Origin: Chitinophagaceae bacterium
GTDB taxonomy: Bacteria; Bacteroidota; Bacteroidia; Chitinophagales; Chitinophagaceae
Direction of reading: 5' to 3'
Assembly (NCBI GenBank): GCA_016713085.1
Contig: JADJPV010000001.1
Location: 1,757,001-1,821,000 of the forward strand
DNA length: 64,000 nt
Shown here: piece after piece, positions 33,055 to 40,202 of the stretch
Position numbering within the stretch: position 1 is the stretch's first letter
Layout of the letters: each line of letters starts with the position of its first letter
Made by a program: the position numbers and the translations under genes
Notes under the pieces: model-generated
Databases searched by the model: none
Seen by the model: only the letters and a program-made list of their open reading frames with translations
What the model was told of the DNA's origin: nothing

Positions 33055-33627
33055 TCACCAGCTAATCGGCATCCTCACCAGCACATCATCCCAGTTCATC
33101 ACCAGGTTGATGCTTTTATCAGTAATCTTTTCAAAGGTCATGGTAAATGATTCAACCATATCTGCTGTTCGAGTAACGGCACATTCTTTACGAACCACAT
33201 CTTTTGCTGCATCGTATTTAAACGCTCCCCAGATATCCGTTTCTTTATTGATGATGAGTGTCCATTTAACTGGGTTTTCAAGTGCATACATCGTATAACG
33301 TCCCTTCTTCACAGTTTTGCCGCCAATTTTTACATCACGGAAAAATTCAATCTCAGTTGCTTCATTGGCTCCAAGCCGCCACACTTTTCCATCTTCCACC
33401 AGTTCACCAAACACTTTACGTCCGCTTTTCGAAGGGCGGCTGTACACCACTCTGGCAATCAGCTGTTCTGTTACTTTATTGGGTTGAATGCGGAGAATGG
33501 GATAATTTACCGGGTAATAAGCCATGTCCATGGGCGATTTGTCAAGAGGAGGCAACTTAGAACCGTTCTGTGCAGTAACCGTAAATCCAAGAGCTAAAAA
33601 TAACAGGGAAGAGAGGAGAAATTTCAT
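33055..33627 (-). CDS. DUF2911 domain-containing secreted protein
   Basis: A 190-residue DUF2911 protein. A signal peptide (FLLSSLLFLALGFTVTAQ) is followed by the domain: ARVVYSRPSKSGRKVFGELV at about residues 56-75, then WRLGANEATEIEFFRDVKIG and GRYTMYALENPVKWTLIINK. The ATG at 33627 is chosen because it opens the signal peptide. The domain is common in Bacteroidota and is predicted to be a periplasmic or extracellular beta-rich fold, but its function is unknown. It lies between asnB and a divergent CoA transferase gene. Confidence 0.85.
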   Translation of the reverse strand: MKFLLSSLLFLALGFTVTAQNGSKLPPLDKSPMDMAYYPVNYPILRIQPNKVTEQLIARVVYSRPSKSGRKVFGELVEDGKVWRLGANEATEIEFFRDVKIGGKTVKKGRYTMYALENPVKWTLIINKETDIWGAFKYDAAKDVVRKECAVTRTADMVESFTMTFEKITDKSINLVMNWDDVLVRMPISW

Positions 33628-33755
33628 TAGTCGATTTGTTTGTTTTTCTAAACGCAAATTTAGCTGAAACATTGCTGCCGGAAATCACCACTTATCCTGC
33701 TTATGGGCATGATTATCACAACTAACAAGTGTTAATATTGCTTAATTTTAAAGCT

Positions 33756-35066
33756 ATGTACCAGGAACTTACTTACCAATCTGCTGAAGAAGCACTGTCC
33801 GTCATTCAAAGTGGCGACCGTGTTTTTGTACAGGGCAGTGCACAGACGCCTTTGTATTTACTGCGTGAACTGGCCAAACAGTCGCATCGTTTGCATAACG
33901 TAGAAATGGTTTTTATTACCGTGGCCGGTGATATCACCATCGACAAACCGGAGTACGTCGACAACTTTCATATCAACTGCATGTTTGTAAGCGAAAGTGT
34001 GCGCAGGGCAGTGAATGAAGGCCGTGCCGATTTTATTCCTGTGTTCCTCAGCGACATCCCTGACCTTTTCAAAAAAGGCTACCTGCCCATTGATGTGGCA
34101 CTTGTACAGGTTTCTCCTCCTGATAAACATGGTTACTGTTCTTTGGGTGTAAGTGTTGATATTGCCCGCAGTGCCGTAAACACTGCCAAACATATTATTG
34201 CACAAATCAACCCCAATGTACCACGTACTCATGGCGACAGTTTGATCCATACCGACCGTTTTACTTCCGTTGTATATGAAAAAGAAGCTTTACCTGAAGT
34301 GGATTATGGTTGTAAAGTGGGGGATGATGAATTGAAAATCGGCCGTTACATTGCTGAAATGATTGATGATGGAAGCACATTGCAAATGGGGATCGGCACC
34401 ATTCCCGATGCAGTTTTGAAATCACTTCACAATCATAAAAACCTCGGCGTACATACAGAAATGTGCAGCGATGGAATTATTGACCTGGTTGAAAACGACA
34501 TCATCAACAACACCAAGAAAAACATTCATCCCAATAAATCAGTTACCGGGTTTGCTGTGGGCACAAGAAGATTATATGATTATGTGGATGATAACCCGGC
34601 CTTTGCTTTTCTCGATATTGATTATGTCAATAATCCGCATGTCATCCGCCGTAACCCGAAAGTAATTGCCATTAACAGTGCCATTGAAGTGGATATTACC
34701 GGGCAGGTTTGTGCCGACAGTATTGGTACAACTCAGTACAGCGGTATTGGCGGGCAAATGGTTTTTATGCGTGGTGCTGCGTTGAGCGAAGGTGGTAAAC
34801 CCATCATTGCCCTAACCTCACGAACTGCAAAAGGAATGAACAGGATCGTTCCGTTTTTAAAACAGGGAGCCGGCGTTGTTACCACCCGTGGACATATTCA
34901 TTATGTGGTTACCGAATATGGCGTTGCACATTTGTATGGAAAAAATCTGCGGCAAAGGGCCAAGCTCTTAATTGATATTGCACATCCCGATGACAGGGAA
35001 ATGCTGGAGCGTGCCTGTGTGGAACGGTTCAAACATTTCCTGGTGTATGATTCTTATATTCACTAA
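33756..35066 (+). CDS. acetyl-CoA hydrolase/transferase family protein (4-hydroxybutyrate CoA-transferase-like)
   Basis: A 436-residue CoA-transferase of the acetyl-CoA hydrolase/4-hydroxybutyrate CoA-transferase family. It moves CoA between acetate-like acids. The N-terminal IQSGDRVFVQGSAQTP and DVALVQVSPPDKHGYCSLGV are diagnostic. The catalytic glutamate region GVHTEMCSDGIIDL is at about residues 233-246, and GIGGQMVFMRGAALSEGG at about 332 closes the CoA site. The ATG at 33756 is chosen over a TTG 27 bp upstream. There are no neighbouring fermentation genes. It could serve acetate or butyrate activation. Confidence 0.88.
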   Translation: MYQELTYQSAEEALSVIQSGDRVFVQGSAQTPLYLLRELAKQSHRLHNVEMVFITVAGDITIDKPEYVDNFHINCMFVSESVRRAVNEGRADFIPVFLSDIPDLFKKGYLPIDVALVQVSPPDKHGYCSLGVSVDIARSAVNTAKHIIAQINPNVPRTHGDSLIHTDRFTSVVYEKEALPEVDYGCKVGDDELKIGRYIAEMIDDGSTLQMGIGTIPDAVLKSLHNHKNLGVHTEMCSDGIIDLVENDIINNTKKNIHPNKSVTGFAVGTRRLYDYVDDNPAFAFLDIDYVNNPHVIRRNPKVIAINSAIEVDITGQVCADSIGTTQYSGIGGQMVFMRGAALSEGGKPIIALTSRTAKGMNRIVPFLKQGAGVVTTRGHIHYVVTEYGVAHLYGKNLRQRAKLLIDIAHPDDREMLERACVERFKHFLVYDSYIH

Positions 35067-35096
35067 TTGGTCTGATATCTGTTCACCCAACGGGTG

Positions 35097-35114
35097 ACCC
35101 GATAGCTATCGGGT
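35097..35114. repeat. 18-bp perfect palindrome
   Basis: ACCCGATAGCTATCGGGT, 31 bp after the CoA-transferase stop. CACCC-AAC-GGGTG precedes it and can also pair. It may be a terminator-like hairpin (no T run follows) or a dispersed palindrome of the GATAGCTATC type seen in Bacteroidota. Confidence 0.6.
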
Positions 35115-35142
35115 GTACATCAATTTATCATAAGGTCTGAAT

Positions 35143-35206
35143 AGGTATGCCATACCTGTGATCTCTCTGATTTATTTTAAGTAGTGTTCTTAGGTATGGC
35201 ATACCT
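35143..35206. repeat. pair of 15-bp palindromes AGGTATGsCATACCT
   Basis: AGGTATGCCATACCT at 35143-35157 and AGGTATGGCATACCT at 35192-35206. Each is palindromic around one central base, and they are reverse complements of each other. They can form either two cruciforms or one 15-bp stem with a 34-nt loop. They lie between convergent genes, and the second touches the ACP phosphodiesterase stop codon. Confidence 0.6.
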
Positions 35207-35799
35207 CAACCATTATATTCCTTCAACTTGTTTTGTACAAACGCTAACAGTAAAGGGAAAAATTCATCATAACATTCCTGCAGCTCATCAAAGTTTTCTT
35301 CAAACAAACGGAAGGCAGTGGCACTTTCTGTTAAGTAGGTGGAACGACGTACCACTCCATGTAAACTTTTTTCGATTCCCCATCGCTCATGGTAATTGTA
35401 TAACCAGTTCTGCGTTTTCATGTAAGGAAACATCATGGCAAAACGTTCAGGAAAGAGTCCGTTAAACGGTTCAAGTGTTTGGTAGGTTTCTGTTGCAAAT
35501 TGATGAAGTGCTGCTGTATTGCTGAAAATGGTTTCATCCGTTGCCAGGTAATGATCATACACCACATCTACAAAAGCGCCTGCATATAAACGATAATGCG
35601 GACGGAAAATCTCTTTTGCCCTTTTGGTTATTGCATGATCATCGGTAAACGTATCAATGGCCCGGTGAATCTCCATTCCCTTTTGAATGCCGGCCGGATA
35701 ATCAAACTTCTTTTTACCCTTTACATAATCACTGATCATATTCCCCACCAGTATTTCGGGATCATGAAAAGAGAGATAGGCGTGGGCGAGGTAGTTCAT
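35206..35799 (-). CDS. acpH: acyl carrier protein phosphodiesterase
   Basis: A 197-residue AcpH-like protein that removes the 4'-phosphopantetheine arm from acyl carrier protein. The family pattern is clear: MNYLAHAYLSFHDPEILVGN at the start, SDYVKGKKKFDYPAGIQKGM at about residues 23-42, HRAIDTFTDDHAI with its metal-ligand His and Asp residues at about 45-57, and AGAFVDVVYDHYLAT at about 74-88. This is the HD-like metal site expected. It is convergent with the CoA transferase gene. Confidence 0.88.
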   Translation of the reverse strand: MNYLAHAYLSFHDPEILVGNMISDYVKGKKKFDYPAGIQKGMEIHRAIDTFTDDHAITKRAKEIFRPHYRLYAGAFVDVVYDHYLATDETIFSNTAALHQFATETYQTLEPFNGLFPERFAMMFPYMKTQNWLYNYHERWGIEKSLHGVVRRSTYLTESATAFRLFEENFDELQECYDEFFPLLLAFVQNKLKEYNG

Positions 35800-35874
35800 A
35801 CAGTTTTTTTACAGGCGGCGTAAGCTTTTTGCAGAACCGCCGTCTAATCCAGTTCAAATCAAATATTATTAGAC

Positions 35875-36249
35875 ATGAAAGTACTTCAATTTTTATTGCT
35901 TTTTATCTGCGTTGGTGCAATGGCACAGGCACAAACACCTGCAGATACTTCTAAAGGCAGAATGAACCGCCGTGATCTTTACCAGGAACTGAACCTTACC
36001 AAGGATCAGCAGGAAAAAGTTAAAGTGATTCAGGACAAACAGCGGGAAGAAGCACAGGCTGTACGTAACAACACTGCACTTACACCCGAGGCGCAAAGAG
36101 AACAAATGGGAACCATCCGTAAGAAATACAATGAACAGATCGATTTATTGCTTACTCCCGAACAGAAAGAAAAACTCGCCAAACTGCGCAAAGAGCAGGA
36201 GGGGGAAATGCAGAAGAGGCGAAACGGACAGGGTGGAGGAAACAATTAA
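35875..36249 (+). CDS. secreted Spy/CpxP-like (LTxxQ) protein
   Basis: A 124-residue periplasmic protein with a signal peptide (VLQFLLLFICVGAMAQAQ). The mature part is helical and charged, and contains LNLTKDQQEKVKVIQDKQRE and the repeat-like LLTPEQKEKLAKLRKEQEG. This is the LTxxQ pattern of Spy/CpxP-type chaperones. The tail MQKRRNGQGGGNN is disordered. It could be a small extracytoplasmic chaperone. A strong terminator follows. Confidence 0.72.
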   Translation: MKVLQFLLLFICVGAMAQAQTPADTSKGRMNRRDLYQELNLTKDQQEKVKVIQDKQREEAQAVRNNTALTPEAQREQMGTIRKKYNEQIDLLLTPEQKEKLAKLRKEQEGEMQKRRNGQGGGNN

Positions 36250-36254
36250 ATTTC

Positions 36255-36278
36255 AACCGGCTTTGGCCGGTTTTTTTA
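36255..36278 (+). terminator. intrinsic terminator after the Spy-like gene
   Basis: AACCGGC, a TTTG loop, GCCGGTT and seven T residues. It ends transcription 5 bp after the stop codon. Confidence 0.92.
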
Positions 36279-36323
36279 TGGGGTTGAAAAACCGTTACGC
36301 CGTTGTTTGTCTGCGCCATTGGA

Positions 36324-36363
36324 GGTCAGCCCGGGGTCTGGCCTCCGACCCCGGGAGTCAGAA
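36324..36363 (+). repeat. REP element, copy A
   Basis: A 40-bp element: GGTCAG, stem CCCGGGGTC, loop TGGCCTCC, stem GACCCCGGG, then AGTCAGAA. It is nearly identical to copies B and C (AGTCAG instead of AATCAG). This structure, next to a RAYT transposase, identifies it as its REP target. Confidence 0.8.
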
Positions 36364-36402
36364 TGATTTCATTTGTACTTTCGGGGAACGTAAGAAAGAA
36401 TT

Positions 36403-36654
36403 ATGAAAAAAGAAGAAATTAAAAAGGTAATTGAGAAGTTTAAAAATTATAGTCTGAATGAGTTTGAACTGATAAGATCTTTTGAATCTATTCGAAATGA
36501 TATTACTGAAAGTCACTTATATGATTATCGTGAACTGATGTCAAATGTAATTTGCGATTTGGAAATACTATATTTTACAACCGAAGATGACGCAAAACGA
36601 AGTTTCTTTTTAGCAAGGATTAAAGAGTTAGAAAGTCAATTGAAGTTATCTTGA
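36403..36654 (+). CDS. hypothetical small protein flanked by REP elements
   Basis: An 83-residue, helical, charged protein (KKEEIKKVIEKFKNYSLNEF at the start, SLNEFELIRSFESIRNDITE, then CDLEILYFTTEDDAKRSFF and KELESQLKLS). There is no signal peptide or membrane segment. The family is unrecognised. It lies exactly between REP copies A and B, in the same orientation as the downstream transposase. It is A/T-rich, in contrast to the G/C-rich repeats. It may be an immunity-like or regulatory passenger gene, but no function can be claimed. Confidence 0.6.
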   Translation: MKKEEIKKVIEKFKNYSLNEFELIRSFESIRNDITESHLYDYRELMSNVICDLEILYFTTEDDAKRSFFLARIKELESQLKLS

Positions 36655-36655
36655 T

Positions 36656-36695
36656 GGTCAGCCCGGGGTCTGGCCTCCGACCCCGGGAATCAGAA
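36656..36695 (+). repeat. REP element, copy B
   Basis: The same 40-bp element as copy C, with arms CCCGGGGTC/GACCCCGGG and the GGTCAG flank. It starts 2 bp after the passenger gene stop and opens the first unit of the tandem duplication. Confidence 0.85.
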
Positions 36696-37078
36696 CCCTG
36701 CAGATGTTTTAGTACATTTATCTATGCCTGTCCGCTCACAACATGAACAGCAATCGAACAGCATTTACTTTATAACCTTCACCTGTTATAACTGGCTTCC
36801 GCTTTTCAACTCACGGATGCATATGATACCGTGTACAAGTGGTTTGATTACTTGTACACACAAAACATACGCACAACAGGCTATGTTATCATGCCTAATC
36901 ATATACATGCATTGCTGTACTTTCCGCAAATGCCAACATCATTAAATACCATCATCGGAAACGGAAAACGGTTTATGGCATATGAAATAATCAAACGGCT
37001 TATTGCTGCTAATGATGAAGCCATGCTCGTCCAATTAGCTGCAGGTGTAAAAGAGAGTGAACGTAAAAAAGGACAATT
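36656..37078 (+). pseudogene. truncated RAYT transposase copy (first unit of a tandem duplication)
   Basis: This 423-bp unit repeats almost base for base at 37079-37502. It contains a REP, then the first two thirds of a transposase gene starting at ATG 36724 (MPVRSQHEQQSNSIYF). A one-base-shorter T run near 36812-36815 (CTTTTC versus CTTTTTC in unit 2) breaks the frame. The catalytic GYVIMPNHIHALLY segment continues only in another frame, and the C-terminus is missing. It is a dead partial copy. Confidence 0.8.
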
Positions 37079-37118
37079 GGTCAGCCCGGGGTCTGGCCTC
37101 CGACCCCGGGAATCAGAA
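37079..37118 (+). repeat. REP element, copy C
   Basis: Identical to copy B. It lies directly upstream of the intact transposase gene, with its end 28 bp before the ATG at 37147, the usual position of a REP relative to its RAYT gene. Confidence 0.85.
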
Positions 37119-37146
37119 CCCTGCAGATGTTTTAGTACATTTATCT

Positions 37147-37713
37147 ATGCCTGTCCGCTCACAACATGAACAGCAATCGAACAGCATTTACTTTATAACC
37201 TTCACCTGTTATAACTGGCTTCCGCTTTTTCAACTCACGGATGCATATGATACCGTGTACAAGTGGTTTGATTACTTGTACACACAAAACATACGCACAA
37301 CAGGCTATGTTATCATGCCTAATCATATACATGCATTGCTGTACTTTCCGCAAATGCCAACATCATTAAATACCATCATCGGAAACGGAAAACGGTTTAT
37401 GGCATATGAAATAATCAAACGGCTTATTGCTGCTAATGATGAAGCCATGCTCGTCCAATTAGCTGCAGGTGTAAAAGAGAGTGAACGTAAAAAAGGACAA
37501 TTGCATAAAGTATTTGAAGACAGCTTTGATGCTAAAGAATGTGTATCAACAGAATTTATTTATCAGAAGCTGGATTATATTCATCATAATCCAACAAGTG
37601 GTAAATGGATGCTGGCAGCAGATTTCTTACGCTATGAAGATTCAAGCGCAGCATTTTATGAAGATGGTAAAAGCGGATACAGTAAATTGCTGAGGGTTGA
37701 AGAGGTGATGTAA
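37147..37713 (+). CDS. REP-associated tyrosine transposase (RAYT, IS200-like Y1 domain)
   Basis: A 188-residue Y1_Tnp-type transposase. The HUH motif is HIH in GYVIMPNHIHALLYFP at about residues 55-70. The C-terminal helix with the presumed catalytic tyrosine is in FIYQKLDYIHHNPTSGKW at about 137-154. The N-terminal SNSIYFITFTCYNWLPLF is standard. The ATG at 37147 is chosen because upstream in-frame codons read through REP copy C. RAYTs bind and cut REP hairpins on single-stranded DNA. REP copies stand upstream (B, C) and, inverted, downstream (D). Confidence 0.88.
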   Translation: MPVRSQHEQQSNSIYFITFTCYNWLPLFQLTDAYDTVYKWFDYLYTQNIRTTGYVIMPNHIHALLYFPQMPTSLNTIIGNGKRFMAYEIIKRLIAANDEAMLVQLAAGVKESERKKGQLHKVFEDSFDAKECVSTEFIYQKLDYIHHNPTSGKWMLAADFLRYEDSSAAFYEDGKSGYSKLLRVEEVM

Positions 37714-37720
37714 CTGTTGA

Positions 37721-37786
37721 AATCCCGGGGTCGGCATGGGCGGCTTCCCGGGTATTGAGATTTTGCAAGCCAGACCCCGGGGCGAC
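37721..37786 (-). repeat. REP-like element, copy D (inverted, enlarged loop)
   Basis: CCCGGGGTCGG and GCCAGACCCCGGGG are the two REP arms in inverted orientation. They are separated by about 34 bp (CATGGGCGGCTTCCCGGG and following) instead of the short loop in copies A-C. It starts 8 bp after the transposase stop. Confidence 0.7.
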
Positions 37787-37927
37787 GGGAGAATTTTTTG
37801 GAATACTAGTCAAACTATTTTTAAGCTTAGGGGCTGTCATTTTAGTACTGTATTTTCTTTACACAACTATTTTTAGATAGTTTTTTATAAAACAAATCTT
37901 ATTTTATTTCTTTCAGATTCTGTTCAC

Positions 37928-38027
37928 GGAGATGTCTCGTTCCTCGACATGACGGATAATACAGCATGAGTAATAACAGTCATTATAAATTTTCGGAGTG
38001 CCGTCATTTCGACGAAGGAGAAATCTC
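37928..38027. mobile_element. MITE-like 100-bp inverted-repeat element
   Basis: Ends GGAGATGTCTCGTTCCTCGA... and ...TCGACGAAGGAGAAATCTC are imperfect 28-bp inverted repeats (about 23 matches), both finishing inward in GACGG/CCGTC. They surround about 45 bp of A/T-rich DNA. The arms match a repeat family often seen in Bacteroidota intergenic DNA. It lies upstream of uvrB. Confidence 0.6.
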
Positions 38028-38109
38028 TGCATACGTAAACTGTTTATAATTATTTTAAGTTTAAAAAAAGGAAGCTGTTCAGGATGCAATCTGTTCCTAA
38101 CTTTACCCC

Positions 38110-40149
38110 ATGCCGTTCAAACTTCATTCACCATACGCACCCGCAGGCGATCAGCCACAGGCCATTCAGCAACTTACCGAAGGAATTCTGAATGGAGAAA
38201 AATACCAGACCCTGCTCGGTGTTACCGGCAGCGGTAAAACATTTACCATGGCCAATGTCATTCAGAATGTGCAGAAACCAACACTGGTGCTGACACATAA
38301 CAAAACACTGGTGGCACAATTGTATGGTGAGTTCAAACAGTTTTTTCCTGATAATGCAGTCGGCTATTTTGTAAGCTATTACGATTACTATCAGCCAGAA
38401 GCATATATGCCCGTGAGCGGCACTTACATTGAAAAAGATCTCAGCATTAATGAAGAACTCGATAAACTCAGACTGCAGGCAACAAGTGAGTTGTTAAGCG
38501 GTCGAAGAGATATTATAGTAGTAGCCAGCGTAAGTTGCATCTATGGTATGGGTAACCCCATTGATTTTGAAAACGGAATTATCCGCATCGAGAAAAAACA
38601 AACACTTTCAAGACAGGGATTTTTACATTCACTGGTTAACAGTTTGTACAACCGTTCGCAGGGTGATTTTACAAGAGGAACATTCAGAGTGAAAGGCGAT
38701 ACGGTTGATATCAATTTGCCGTATGTTGATTTCGGTTACCGCATTACCTTCTTTGGCGATGATATTGAAGAAATTGAAACCATTGATGTAAAGTTGGGCA
38801 AGCGCATTTCAAAAGTGGAGAACGCTGCCATCTTTCCTGCCAACTTATACATTGCACCCAAAGACAGGATGCAGGAAATCATTTATGAAATTCAGGATGA
38901 AGCAGCGGCACAGGTTGAATATTTTAAGAGCACCGGAAAATATATTGAAGCACAGCGTTTGAAAGAACGCACCGATTATGATTTAGAAATGATCCGTGAG
39001 CTGGGTTACTGCAATGGCATTGAAAACTATTCAAGGTTTTTTGATCGCAGATATCCCGGCACCAGACCTTATTGTCTGCTCGATTATTTTCCGAAAGATT
39101 ATTTGATGATGGTTGATGAAAGTCATCAAACCATTCCGCAGGTGAGTGGTATGTATGGCGGCGACAGAAGCAGGAAACTGATTTTGGTTGATTATGGGTT
39201 CCGTTTGCCGAGTGCATTGGATAACCGTCCGCAAAACTTTCATGAGTTTGAAAGCCTCATTAACCAGGTGGTATTTGTAAGTGCCACACCTGATGATTAT
39301 GAAATGGAAAAGACAGGAGGTGTACTGGTTGAACAGGTTGTACGGCCAACAGGATTATTAGATCCGCCGATTGAAATCCGTCCAAGTGTCAATCAGATTG
39401 ATGACTTATTGGATGAAATTGATAAACGCATTAAGAAGGGCGATCGTGTACTGGTAACCACACTTACCAAACGGATGGCAGAGGAAATGGATAAATACCT
39501 GGCACGCATCAACATCAAATCAAAATACATTCACAGCGAAGTGGATACACTGGAGCGAATTGAAATTCTTCGTCAGCTTCGTTTAGGAACAATTGATGTG
39601 CTGGTAGGTGTAAACTTATTACGTGAAGGATTGGATCTGCCTGAAGTTTCATTGGTTGCAATATTGGATGCAGACAAAGAAGGTTTCCTGCGCAATGAAA
39701 AAAGCTTAACGCAAACTGCAGGCCGTGCTGCAAGAAATGTGGATGGTCTCGTTATTTTCTATGCCGATAAGATGACGGAAAGCATGCGCCGCACCATTGA
39801 AGAAACCAACAGAAGAAGAGAAAAGCAAATTGAGTTTAATATCAAACATGGCATTACACCCAAAACAATCATCAAAAGTGTTGAGCAGGTGATGCAGCAA
39901 ACTTCTGTGCTTGATATCAAAGGATACGATACATCCAAGCCATACGCTATGGCTCCTGATGGTGAGTTAGTGAGTGCAGCTGCTGAAGAACAGGAACTGT
40001 ACCAAAGCATTCCGCAGGTGGAGAAAGCCATTGCCCAAACCAAAAAGCAAATGGAGAAGGCAGCCCGTGATCTTGATTTTATGGAAGCAGCAAGGCTGAG
40101 AGATGAGATGTTCAGGATGCAGAAAGAGCTTGAAGAGATGAAGAAATAA
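38110..40149 (+). CDS. uvrB: excinuclease ABC subunit UvrB
   Basis: A 679-residue UvrB, the damage-verifying helicase-like subunit of nucleotide excision repair. Walker A is LLGVTGSGKTFTMANV at about residues 37-52. The beta-hairpin YYDYYQPEAYMP is at about 94, and the DEAD-like box MVDESHQTIPQVSGMYGG at about 335. Helicase motifs VLVGVNLLREGLDLPEV and QTAGRAARN are near 505-540. The C-terminal UVR domain (ARDLDFMEAARLRDEMF) that contacts UvrC is intact. The length is normal. Confidence 0.97.
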   Translation: MPFKLHSPYAPAGDQPQAIQQLTEGILNGEKYQTLLGVTGSGKTFTMANVIQNVQKPTLVLTHNKTLVAQLYGEFKQFFPDNAVGYFVSYYDYYQPEAYMPVSGTYIEKDLSINEELDKLRLQATSELLSGRRDIIVVASVSCIYGMGNPIDFENGIIRIEKKQTLSRQGFLHSLVNSLYNRSQGDFTRGTFRVKGDTVDINLPYVDFGYRITFFGDDIEEIETIDVKLGKRISKVENAAIFPANLYIAPKDRMQEIIYEIQDEAAAQVEYFKSTGKYIEAQRLKERTDYDLEMIRELGYCNGIENYSRFFDRRYPGTRPYCLLDYFPKDYLMMVDESHQTIPQVSGMYGGDRSRKLILVDYGFRLPSALDNRPQNFHEFESLINQVVFVSATPDDYEMEKTGGVLVEQVVRPTGLLDPPIEIRPSVNQIDDLLDEIDKRIKKGDRVLVTTLTKRMAEEMDKYLARINIKSKYIHSEVDTLERIEILRQLRLGTIDVLVGVNLLREGLDLPEVSLVAILDADKEGFLRNEKSLTQTAGRAARNVDGLVIFYADKMTESMRRTIEETNRRREKQIEFNIKHGITPKTIIKSVEQVMQQTSVLDIKGYDTSKPYAMAPDGELVSAAAEEQELYQSIPQVEKAIAQTKKQMEKAARDLDFMEAARLRDEMFRMQKELEEMKK

Positions 40150-40202
40150 ATTACCTCTTAGTTTGTATTCATTGATGTTGGGAGTAAGCTTATCTTAACG
40201 GC

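Noticed and set aside
36831..37169. A 112-codon frame that continues the broken first RAYT copy
   Set aside because: It is only the out-of-frame part of the truncated duplicate and reads through REP copy C into nonsense.
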